Source: Anaerolineae bacterium
GTDB lineage: Bacteria > Chloroflexota > Anaerolineae > UBA4142
Direction of reading: 5' to 3'
Length of the DNA stretch: 7,038 bases
NCBI GenBank assembly: GCA_026417715.1
Contig: JAOACU010000153.1
Span: 1-7,038, forward strand
Shown here: positions 1 through 5,586 of the stretch, piece after piece
Layout: every line of letters begins with the position of its first letter
Numbering within the stretch: the stretch's first letter is position 1
Notes under the pieces: model-generated
What the model was told of the DNA's origin: nothing
Seen by the model: the letters and a program-made list of their open reading frames with translations, nothing else
The model's database searches: none
Program-made: the position numbers and the translations under genes

Positions 1-20
1 TCGCTGCGCTCAGCGTGACA
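1..20. repeat. Partial intergenic repeat with small hairpin at the left edge
   Basis: The window opens with a hairpin CGCTG-CGCT-CAGCG (2-15), followed by TGACA. The minus-strand reading TGTCACGCTGAGCGCAGCGA resembles a frequent intergenic motif of the form TGTCATNCTGAGCGNAGCGA that I recall from many Chloroflexota and other draft genomes. It lies 45 bases past the last gene, and its rest is outside the window. It might also act as the end of the transcript, but no T-run is visible. Confidence 0.45.
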
Positions 21-52
21 GGTTGCCTTACCAGCATTACTTTTATAGCCCC

Positions 53-75
53 CCTCCGTCTTCCGTCATTCTTCC
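53..75. repeat. Short copy of the GACGRAR heptamer repeat at the end of the oxidoreductase gene
   Basis: On the minus strand the gene end reads GAAGAATGACGGAAGACGGAGG. Two heptamers, GACGGAA and GACGGAG, follow directly, and the TGA stop sits in the junction AATGACG. The rbfA end, GACGAATGACGAAAAGACAAAGG, has the same layout with its TGA at the same place. The similarity is clear over about 20 bases with substitutions. The unit is short, so chance cannot be excluded. Confidence 0.5.
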
Positions 76-1679
76 CCCGTCCGCACCAACTTGTCGGGAT
101 TCATCATCCCATCAGGATCGAAGGTGCGACACAGCGCGCGCAGCGCGGCGATACCCAGCGCGCCTTTTTCGCGCGCCAAGTACGGTGCGTGATCTGTGCC
201 GATGCCGTGCTGATGCGTAATCGTGCCGCCGTGCGCGTGAATCGTTTCGCTTGCCGCCGTTTTCATCGCGCGCCATCGTTCGAGTAGCGCGTCAGGATCG
301 GCGGTGCGACGAAACAAGTATGTGGTGTAGATGCTCGCCCCATCGCGATAGATGTGTGAGAGGTGCACCAGCACGAGGACGCGTTCATCGTACGCGCGTG
401 CGGCGTTCACAATCGCCTGCGGAATCGCTCGCGCCGCGTCTGCAACGCGCGCCCAAGGTAGCGCGGTCTCCAAAGTGTCCACCGCCACGCCGCGCTCCCA
501 AAGTGTGTTGCGCAGATACGGCGACAGAAAACGATTCTTTTGCCACGTGTGTCCAATCAGCGTGCCGATGACCAAGCCACCAAATCGGCGACACGCGGCG
601 GATGCCGCGCGCGGCGAGGCATCGGTCACGCCGAAAATCAGCAAGCATCGTTCGGCGCGATAACCGATCCAACTCAACGCGCGCGTTGCGGGTTCGATCC
701 AACGTTTGCCTGTGAGTAAAAGTGTCGTCTCGGTTTCTTGCGCGTCGCTCAGGCGTAGCATCGAAACAGGCAGGTTGTTTTGGACGATGTAGCGCACCGC
801 CGCGATGCCTTGCTCCCACGTGGGAAAAAAGACGCCGTGAAACGATTCAGCGCGCGGACGCGGACGCACGCGCACGGTCGCTTGAGTAATCACACCGAAA
901 CGTCCTTCGCTTCCCAATACCATCTCGCGCACATCGGGACCAGCGGCGGACGCCGGAAAAATCGGTATCTCCACGTGACCTTGTGGTGTTTGCAAACGTC
1001 CACCTGCAAACATCTGCTCGATGCGTCCGTAGTACAACGATTGCTGTCCACTCGAACGCGTCGCAATCCAACCGCCGAGTGTCGAGTACTCGAACGATTG
1101 TGGAAAATGTCCCAGCGTGTAACCGCGCGCGTCGAGGTGACTTTCGAGGTGCGGTCCCGCGACACCCGCCTCGAATGTTGCCAAGCGACTCGTTTCGTCG
1201 AGCGACAACAGACGATTCATCCGCGTCAGCGCGAGTGTGAGCACAGGCGCGGCACTCGGCGATGGATTGATGTGCCCGACGACACTCGTGCCGCCGCCGT
1301 ACGGAATCACGCGCGCGCCAATCGCGCGCGCGTAACGTAGCACCTCGACGATTTCATCTTCGGATGTGGGCAAAGCGACACCATCGGGAAACGTGTCAAT
1401 GCGACCCGAACGCAGCGCGATCCAGTCTGGCAAACTTTGTCCGCGCGCGTGCCGCACGCGCGTCTCCGCATCGGTTTGCACGAGGGGATGAGTAGGCAAG
1501 CGCGATGTGGGCACAGTGGCTAACACAGCGCTTAGGCGCGCATCGGGAAATGCGGACAGCGCGCCGAGTTTTTCGACAAGATAATTTTCTGCCGATGCAG
1601 GCAAAGGATAATCAATCGAATCGTCGCCCCAACCGTTCCACCGTCGCATAAACTTGTCTCTCGACAACGCGCGCGTCAT
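66..1679 (-). CDS. FAD-binding oxidoreductase, alkyldihydroxyacetonephosphate synthase (AGPS)-like
   Basis: This is a VAO/PCMH-fold flavoprotein of 537 residues, closest in pattern to AGPS, which exchanges the acyl chain of acyl-DHAP for a fatty alcohol to make the ether bond of ether lipids. Seen: an N-terminal RRWNGWGDDSIDYPLP (12-27) typical of the family; the FAD-pyrophosphate loop VIPYGGGTSV (124-133); GHFPQSFEYSTLGGWIATRSSG (190-211); GSEGRFGVIT (256-265, usually GSEGTLGVIT); tyrosines 451 and 454 in a region matching the AGPS active-site Tyr; HQHGIG (489-494), equivalent to the catalytic HHHGVG; and the ending DPDGMMNPDKL (521-531), common to this oxidase family. No signal peptide or membrane segment is apparent, so it is probably cytoplasmic or peripheral. 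The ATG shares four bases with the ribF stop, with no good ribosome binding site, implying coupled translation. Many bacterial members are untested, and a D-2-hydroxyacid dehydrogenase (GlcD-like) role is the main alternative. Confidence 0.85.
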   Translation of the reverse strand: MTRALSRDKFMRRWNGWGDDSIDYPLPASAENYLVEKLGALSAFPDARLSAVLATVPTSRLPTHPLVQTDAETRVRHARGQSLPDWIALRSGRIDTFPDGVALPTSEDEIVEVLRYARAIGARVIPYGGGTSVVGHINPSPSAAPVLTLALTRMNRLLSLDETSRLATFEAGVAGPHLESHLDARGYTLGHFPQSFEYSTLGGWIATRSSGQQSLYYGRIEQMFAGGRLQTPQGHVEIPIFPASAAGPDVREMVLGSEGRFGVITQATVRVRPRPRAESFHGVFFPTWEQGIAAVRYIVQNNLPVSMLRLSDAQETETTLLLTGKRWIEPATRALSWIGYRAERCLLIFGVTDASPRAASAACRRFGGLVIGTLIGHTWQKNRFLSPYLRNTLWERGVAVDTLETALPWARVADAARAIPQAIVNAARAYDERVLVLVHLSHIYRDGASIYTTYLFRRTADPDALLERWRAMKTAASETIHAHGGTITHQHGIGTDHAPYLAREKGALGIAALRALCRTFDPDGMMNPDKLVRTGEE

Positions 1680-2647
1680 CGCTCAAGATTTTTTGCAATT
1701 TCGTGTTCGATAATCCCGCGTTGCTCTGTTTGCGCGAGCACCGCGCGCGCTTCGACTACATCGCGTTTCATTTGCTCGATGAGCGCGTCCACGCTCTCGA
1801 ATTTCTTTTCGGGGCGCAAGCGTTTGACAAAGTGCACTTCGATCACTTGATCGTACAAGTCCGCATCAAAGTCAAAAATGTACACTTCGACAAGACGATG
1901 TCCTTTGTCGAACGTCGGACGCACGCCAACGTTTGCCGCGCCGCCGTACCACTGCTCGCCGATTTTTACGCGCACGGCGTAGATGCCATCCGCAGGAATG
2001 AGCCGCCGTTCCGCGATCGCGAGATTCGCCGTCGGAAAACCGAGCGCGCGTCCCCGTTTGTCTCCTTCGATGACGCGACCACGCACGGAAGGATAACGCC
2101 CCAGCAATCGCGTCGCCGCGTCCATTTCACCTTGCGCGATCAATTCGCGCACGCGCGTACTCGAAACGATTTGCCCATCGAGCGTGTGTGGCTCGACGAC
2201 GGTAACGGTGAACCCCAATTCACGTCCGAGCGCGCGCAAAAATTCCACGTTACCTTCGCGCTTGTAGCCCAACGCGAAATCTTTGCCGCACAGAATTTCG
2301 ATGAGGTGCAAACGCGTGACGAGTAGTTCGATGAACGCGCGCGCGCGTACCTGCGATGTCTCCAGACTGAACGGAAAAACGATAACGTAATCCAAGCCCA
2401 ACGGCGCAAGCCAATCCAATCGCTCTTCGATGGTACTCAGGTAACGCATCGGCGAATTGGGGTGCAAAACGATCTTGGGATGCGGGTGGAGCGTAACGAG
2501 CGCGCTCGCGGCATTCAATTCGCGCGCGCGCGCAATGACACGCCCGATGAGATATTGATGCCCGCGATGAATTCCATCGAACGAGCCGATTGTAAGCACG
2601 GTAGGGCGATGGAGTTGAACGGTGTTAATGTCGCGGAAAATTTCCAT
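1676..2647 (-). CDS. ribF: Bifunctional riboflavin kinase / FMN adenylyltransferase (FAD synthetase)
   Basis: RibF phosphorylates riboflavin to FMN and adenylates FMN to FAD in the cytoplasm. The 323-residue protein has the normal two-domain length. The N-terminal nucleotidyltransferase domain shows TIGSFDGIHRGHQ (19-31, with the GxHxGH-like ATP site), GKDFALGYKREGN (121-133) and the SSTRVREL motif (162-169). The C-terminal kinase domain shows GRVIEGDKRGRALGFPTANL (190-209, with the PTAN signature), NVGVRPTF (229-236) and the probable catalytic Glu244 in VEVYIFDF, where many homologues have His instead of Tyr after EV. About 20 residues follow the kinase core. The ATG is preceded by a poorly spaced GAGA and by a repeat element. 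The TGA overlaps the ATG of the next gene by 4 bases. Long alternating CG runs (2335-2350, 2521-2534) encode Arg-Ala stretches. Confidence 0.95.
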   Translation of the reverse strand: MEIFRDINTVQLHRPTVLTIGSFDGIHRGHQYLIGRVIARARELNAASALVTLHPHPKIVLHPNSPMRYLSTIEERLDWLAPLGLDYVIVFPFSLETSQVRARAFIELLVTRLHLIEILCGKDFALGYKREGNVEFLRALGRELGFTVTVVEPHTLDGQIVSSTRVRELIAQGEMDAATRLLGRYPSVRGRVIEGDKRGRALGFPTANLAIAERRLIPADGIYAVRVKIGEQWYGGAANVGVRPTFDKGHRLVEVYIFDFDADLYDQVIEVHFVKRLRPEKKFESVDALIEQMKRDVVEARAVLAQTEQRGIIEHEIAKNLER

Positions 2648-2659
2648 TCTCGATATTTT

Positions 2660-2699
2660 CGATTGCCGATTGCCGATTTTTGATTAAAAATCGCAAATC
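2660..2699. repeat. CGATTGC heptamer repeat with hairpin between truB and ribF
   Basis: On the plus strand three 7-base units are in tandem: CGATTGC (2660-2666), CGATTGC (2667-2673), CGATTTT (2674-2680). The last unit opens a perfect 8-bp hairpin, CGATTTTT (2674-2681) with AAAAATCG (2686-2693) around the loop GATT. Four more base pairs flank a 2x2 internal loop, giving arms 2668-2681 and 2686-2699. It reaches into the truB stop codon and, with the 12 bases after it, fills the 50-base truB-ribF spacer. In the direction of transcription the stem is AT-rich and not followed by a T-run, so termination is unlikely. It belongs by appearance to widespread AT-rich heptamer intergenic repeats and differs in unit from the array at 5183-5242. 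Confidence 0.8.
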
Positions 2700-3666
2700 A
2701 CACAAAGACTTTGTGCGGTTTCCACTCTCCCGCGCTTTTACCGCGTTCAAGCAGGGCGATGCACTCGCCGTCTGGGGCGTAGGCGCGTAACAGTTGTGTG
2801 GTGAACGCGCGTCCGCAATGCAGACTGTGACCTTGTGTGATACGTCGCGCGTTTTCCGCGTTCACCGCAACGGCTTGGAATTGCACCAGTGCCTCATCCA
2901 GCGGGTGCACGTATTGTTCGACGCGTTGTTGCGCGAATGCCGCGCGCAATTCGTCGAGCGTGACCGCATCGTCTAGCGCAAAGTGACCGCTGGCAAGGCG
3001 CGTGAGCGCGGTCAGACACGCGCCGCAACCCAAGCGCGCGCCAAGATCGTGCGCGAGCGTGCGGATGTACGTGCCCTTGCTACAATGCACATCGAATTCC
3101 ACATCGGGGAGAGAGATTTCGCGCGGCGTGATCGAATAGATTTCGATGGGACGCGGCGCGCGTTCGATTTCAACACCACGTCGCGCAAGTTTGTACAAAC
3201 GCACGCCATCTTGTTTGATTGCCGAGTAGGCGGGTGGCGTTTGCATTTGCCGCCCAACGAATTCTGCTAACGCGCGCTCGACCTCTGCGCGCGTGACTGT
3301 GACCGCGCGCTGTGCGACAATCGTGCCCGTTGCATCGTACGTGTCCGTCTCGATGCCCAAGCGCACGCGCGCGCGATATGTTTTGTCGTGCTCGATCAAG
3401 TATTCGGTGACGCGCACGGCGCGTCCTAGACAAACAAGGAGCACACCCGTCGCTATCGGATCGAGTGTGCCCGCATGTCCGGTGCGCGCACCGCCGCTCA
3501 TCTGGCGGATAACGTGCACAACATCGTGCGAAGTTTTGCCCTGTGGCTTGTTGATGTTGAGGATGCCGTTTAGTCCGCGCGGCGCGTGCGCGCGCGGAGG
3601 AATTTCGAGTTGAAACGGGCACGCGTGCGGCGCGCCGCAAAGAGGACAAGCACAGTTAGACTTCAT
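2698..3666 (-). CDS. truB: tRNA pseudouridine-55 synthase TruB with Cys-rich N-terminal extension
   Basis: TruB isomerises U55 in the T-loop of tRNAs and acts as a tRNA chaperone. Of 322 residues, the catalytic domain begins at GILNINKPQGKTSHDVV (34-50). The catalytic Asp is D69 in GHAGTLDP (63-70). Other conserved elements are KTYRA (95-99) with Tyr97, PPAYSAIK (144-151), and SKGTYIRTLAHDLG (196-209) with Arg202. A PUA-like C-terminal region covers about 270-322. Odd feature: about 33 residues precede the domain, with Cys5, Cys7, Cys10, His14 and Cys16 in CACPLCGAPHAC, like a small zinc site. There is no other ATG, GTG or TTG between this ATG and the domain, and the ATG sits 12 bases after the DUF2283 stop, so the extension is probably real. 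The ribosome binding site is weak. The TGA stop lies at the edge of the next repeat element. Confidence 0.95.
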   Translation of the reverse strand: MKSNCACPLCGAPHACPFQLEIPPRAHAPRGLNGILNINKPQGKTSHDVVHVIRQMSGGARTGHAGTLDPIATGVLLVCLGRAVRVTEYLIEHDKTYRARVRLGIETDTYDATGTIVAQRAVTVTRAEVERALAEFVGRQMQTPPAYSAIKQDGVRLYKLARRGVEIERAPRPIEIYSITPREISLPDVEFDVHCSKGTYIRTLAHDLGARLGCGACLTALTRLASGHFALDDAVTLDELRAAFAQQRVEQYVHPLDEALVQFQAVAVNAENARRITQGHSLHCGRAFTTQLLRAYAPDGECIALLERGKSAGEWKPHKVFV

Positions 3667-3678
3667 TCGCTTGATTTT

Positions 3679-3900
3679 CTATGTTACAACTGGCACCAGA
3701 TTCTCAATCGCAATTTGCCGCTCCATCTTTCGGTGGAAGACATACTCGGAAGCATCCAAAATCTCGATTCCTACAATGCGCCCATCGGGTGCATAATTGA
3801 TGGCGACCTCTTCGGATAATCGCTGTGTGGTCACTTCAGCCGGTTGGTCGGTCAAGCGAATATACAGAGCATCTACTTCGGGATCATAGATAACTTTCAC
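3679..3900 (-). CDS. DUF2283 family small protein
   Basis: This is a 73-residue protein of unknown function. It matches DUF2283 along nearly its whole length: MKVIYDPEVDALYIRL at the start, a variable turn, then EEVAINYAPDGRIVGIEILDASEYV (30-54), the typical alternating strands with DG.I.GIEILDAS. The tail FHRKMERQIAIENLVPVVT lies outside the core. It starts at GTG with a perfect AGGAGG that overlaps the stop of the DUF4258 gene. truB begins 12 bases after its TAG stop, so it is in the same transcript. DUF2283 genes are small, often next to another small gene; pairing with DUF4258 is seen directly here. A role as the antidote or regulator of the DUF4258 protein is possible but unproven. Confidence 0.85.
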   Translation of the reverse strand: MKVIYDPEVDALYIRLTDQPAEVTTQRLSEEVAINYAPDGRIVGIEILDASEYVFHRKMERQIAIENLVPVVT

Positions 3901-3905
3901 AGACG

Positions 3906-3911
3906 CCTCCT
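3906..3911 (-). promoter_or_regulatory. Strong ribosome binding site (AGGAGG) of the DUF2283 gene, overlapping the upstream stop
   Basis: On the minus strand the text reads TAGGAGG, then CGTCT, then GTG. The AGGAGG is a perfect Shine-Dalgarno with a 5-base spacer, and its first two bases are the last two of the DUF4258 TAG stop. It is the strongest ribosome binding site in the window. It supports the GTG start of DUF2283 and could raise this product above its upstream partner, a pattern fitting an antitoxin-like role (inference). Confidence 0.85.
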
Positions 3912-4167
3912 AAAAGTAGAACGTATATACAGTCACTACAACCAACTTGTCAGGTTCATCAGCGACGATGGCTAGCACCTGTTTGATGGCATAGTACCGC
4001 CCACCCCACAAACGCTCGTATTGAAAGTTCTTACGATACCCGTGACGTCCACGCTTTGCCGGCACTCGCTCACCCGAACGAACAGTCTCCACTACTTCTT
4101 CCCGCGTTGCGCCACGCTCAGCCATTTGGAGTAGGGCATGATGAGAAAAGTGTACGGGTTTGATCAC
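3910..4167 (-). CDS. DUF4258 family small protein
   Basis: This is an 85-residue protein of unknown function. The core resembles DUF4258: an opening VHFSHHALLQMAERG helix with paired histidines, a helix TREEVVETVRSGE, then basic RGRHGYRKNF and closing strands ending LVVVTVYTFYF. I chose the GTG at 4165-4167 as start because GAGG lies 8 bases upstream (4176-4179) and the domain begins right after it. A TTG at 4192-4194 would add nine residues (first residues MSNSFEDYF) and overlap the nrnA stop by 8 bases, but it has no ribosome-binding site. The TAG stop overlaps the Shine-Dalgarno of the DUF2283 gene, which starts 9 bases later, so the two are made together. The two-gene stretch contains only one CGCG in about 500 bases, against dozens in the neighbours, suggesting later acquisition. 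The small basic fold and tight pairing suggest a toxin-antitoxin-like partner; that role is inference. Confidence 0.8.
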   Translation of the reverse strand: MIKPVHFSHHALLQMAERGATREEVVETVRSGERVPAKRGRHGYRKNFQYERLWGGRYYAIKQVLAIVADEPDKLVVVTVYTFYF

Positions 4168-4175
4168 AAAGTAAT

Positions 4176-4179
4176 CCTC
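4176..4179 (-). promoter_or_regulatory. Ribosome binding site (GAGG) deciding the DUF4258 start
   Basis: On the minus strand GAGG is followed by 8 bases and then GTG at 4167. The competing upstream TTG at 4194 is preceded only by CG-rich coding sequence of nrnA with no purine-rich motif. This supports the shorter 85-residue product. Confidence 0.6.
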
Positions 4180-4186
4180 GAACGAA

Positions 4187-5170
4187 TTACTCAACGCGCG
4201 GCTTGTTCGTTCCCAACGACTTTTTGATCTCCGCCAACACGCGTTCGCGCGCCGCGCTCAACGGACCATCGAGCAACACACCCGAGGCTTGCTTGTGTCC
4301 ACCACCACCAAGCCGCGCGGCAATCGTCGCCACGTCGTAACCAACGCGCGAACGCAAGCCCACATCAATCTTGCCGTTCTCTTTTTCGACAAAGAGCACG
4401 GCGATTTTCGCATCCTCGACGCTCAACAGTTGATTGATGATACCACTCACGCCATTCATATTCACACCCAACTCACGTTGCAGGCGTTGCGGTACTTCTG
4501 CCCACAAGATTATTCCATCCAGCGTGGCTTGGGTAAACACCTTGCCGCGCAAACGCAAACTAGCCAGCGGAATCTGGTTGAACGAACGCTCGATGATGTC
4601 GGGAATCGAACCGCCGGCTTCGATGAGCGCGGTGACGATGCGAAACGTTTCGACCGTTGTGTTCGTAGTGCGAAAGCCCAGCGTATCAGTAATGATGCCG
4701 GTGAGCAAACACTGTGCCAAATCACGATCCAGCGGCACGTCTAGCGCGCGAATGATGCGGTAGATGATTTCGGCGGTGGAGGCGGCAGAGCGATCTATAA
4801 AATTGAGTGGCGCGAAATTTTCGTTGGTGACGTGATGGTCAATCACCAGCACGGGACGCGCGTTGAATTTGGTCGTATCGTATGCCGCGCCAAACCGATC
4901 CGCCGCGCTACCGTCCAAGAAGACGAGCAACTCTTCGTTGGTTGGCAGGTTGGGTTTAAGTTCGGTTGCGCCGGGCAAATAGTTGAATGTGTTGGGCACG
5001 TGATCGTGACACGCGACGGTGACCGTCTTACCCAAACGTCGCAATGCCCACATCAGCGCAAGCACAGAGCCGATGCAATCGCCATCGGGCATGATGTGCG
5101 CGGCAATGAAAATTTTATGGTGCTGTCGAAACAGTTCGATGGTTTGTTCAAAGGAGAGAATCGTACCCAT
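4187..5170 (-). CDS. nrnA: DHH/DHHA1 phosphoesterase, nanoRNase / pAp phosphatase (NrnA type)
   Basis: Proteins of this family degrade 2-5 nt RNA fragments to mononucleotides and dephosphorylate pAp to AMP, using metal ions held by Asp/His motifs in the cytoplasm. The 327-residue protein has the full set: motif I HIMPDGDCIGS (25-35), motif II Asp86 in FLDGSAADR, motif III DHH (111-113), motif IV TDTLGFR (161-167), and the C-terminal DHHA1 substrate-binding motif GGGGHKQASG (288-297). Length is normal (about 310-340). Position between rbfA and truB is common for this family. The ATG is followed by about 24 residues before motif I, as expected. No Shine-Dalgarno is visible before it, and the repeat hairpin ends 10 bases upstream, so initiation may depend on coupling or structure. 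The NrnA assignment rests on the family and neighbours; closely related DHH proteins such as GdpP and RecJ are larger or differently organised. Confidence 0.93.
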   Translation of the reverse strand: MGTILSFEQTIELFRQHHKIFIAAHIMPDGDCIGSVLALMWALRRLGKTVTVACHDHVPNTFNYLPGATELKPNLPTNEELLVFLDGSAADRFGAAYDTTKFNARPVLVIDHHVTNENFAPLNFIDRSAASTAEIIYRIIRALDVPLDRDLAQCLLTGIITDTLGFRTTNTTVETFRIVTALIEAGGSIPDIIERSFNQIPLASLRLRGKVFTQATLDGIILWAEVPQRLQRELGVNMNGVSGIINQLLSVEDAKIAVLFVEKENGKIDVGLRSRVGYDVATIAARLGGGGHKQASGVLLDGPLSAARERVLAEIKKSLGTNKPRVE

Positions 5171-5182
5171 AGGCAGTCAAAT

Positions 5183-5242
5183 GACGAAAGACGAAGGACG
5201 GAGGACGAACGCTTTCGTCCTTTGTCTTTTCGTCATTCGTCT
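5183..5242. repeat. Heptamer tandem repeat array in inverted arrangement (hairpin)
   Basis: On the plus strand four 7-base units stand in tandem at 5183-5210: GACGAAA, GACGAAG, GACGGAG, GACGAAC. After a 3-base gap come units in the opposite orientation at 5214-5242: TTCGTCC, TTTGTCT, TTTCGTCA, TTCGTCT. The halves are near-complementary. A long stem pairs 5181-5200 with 5216-5236 (one bulge, one mismatch). An alternative tight hairpin pairs 5203-5209 with 5214-5220 around the loop CGCT. The array covers the rbfA stop codon and ends 10 bases before the nrnA start. No T-run follows the stem in the direction of transcription, so it is not a canonical intrinsic terminator. It resembles the short tandemly repeated heptamers known from cyanobacteria. 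It could act on mRNA stability or processing, but that is inference. Confidence 0.85.
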
Positions 5243-5583
5243 TTATGCAATTGTTCCAACACGCGCAAGAATCGTTCCCCTTGCTCAATCGTATCATCGA
5301 GCAGGAAATGCACTTGCGGCGCGAAACGCAAATCCAAACTGTGCGCAAGGTGGCGACGGAAAAAGCCGGTCGCGTGATCCAGCGCTTGCATTTGCGCTTG
5401 CGTTGCCGCCTCGTCGTCGAAAATCGGCGCGACGAAGATTCTGGCGTGACGCAAATCGCCGCTCACCTCGACGCGCGTGACGTTGACATTGGCGAGACGC
5501 GGATCGCTCACCTCACGTTCCAACAGAATGCTGATTTCCTGTTGGATGAGATGGCGCACGCGCTCGACGCGATAGCCAGCCAT
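5233..5583 (-). CDS. rbfA: 30S ribosome-binding factor RbfA
   Basis: RbfA binds the 30S subunit during late 16S rRNA maturation and is important in cold adaptation. The protein has 116 residues, the normal family length. Family signatures are RVERV (5-9), the helix ending in SDPRL (26-30), the strand VTRVEVSGDLRHARIFV (35-51), the KH-type II AxG kink as ATG (71-73) before FFRR, and the C-terminal pattern LRFAPQVHFLLDDTIEQGER. The ATG start lies 3 bases after the infB stop. Only a weak GTGAG (7-base spacing) precedes it, inside the infB end, so translation is probably coupled to infB. The last three codons (Lys-Asp-Glu) and the TGA stop lie inside the heptamer repeat that fills the next spacer, so the repeat appears to have shaped the C-terminus. 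Confidence 0.96.
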   Translation of the reverse strand: MAGYRVERVRHLIQQEISILLEREVSDPRLANVNVTRVEVSGDLRHARIFVAPIFDDEAATQAQMQALDHATGFFRRHLAHSLDLRFAPQVHFLLDDTIEQGERFLRVLEQLHKDE

Positions 5584-5586
5584 ATT

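Noticed and set aside
1703..2326. Long plus-strand open frame (207 codons) opposite ribF
   Set aside because: It is antisense to a clear ribF with all motifs, has no ribosome binding site or recognisable domain, and arises from the GC-rich codon pattern. The same holds for the plus-strand frames opposite the oxidoreductase (780-1340), nrnA (4289-4744, 4832-5377), rbfA/infB (5245-5718) and infB (6083-6559).
2668..2699. Intrinsic terminator between truB and ribF
   Set aside because: The hairpin is AT-rich and followed by GGCAATCGGCAATC on the transcribed strand, with no U tract. The repeat explanation fits better.
4168..4194. TTG start for the DUF4258 gene overlapping the nrnA stop
   Set aside because: There is no Shine-Dalgarno before the TTG, while the GTG at 4167 has GAGG at 8 bases and begins right at the conserved domain.
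4670..4690. TDTLGFR in place of TDTGGFR in motif IV of the DHH protein as a lost active site
   Set aside because: The metal-binding Asp is kept, and only a neighbouring Gly is replaced. All other motifs are intact, so it looks like a lineage variant and not an inactive enzyme.
5181..5236. Intrinsic terminator between rbfA and nrnA
   Set aside because: The stem is long, but on the transcribed strand it is followed by TTTGACTGCC rather than a run of U, and the downstream gene belongs to the same cluster.
5183..5242. CRISPR-like array
   Set aside because: Units are 7 bases with no spacers of constant length, and half of them are inverted. This is a short tandem repeat, not a CRISPR.
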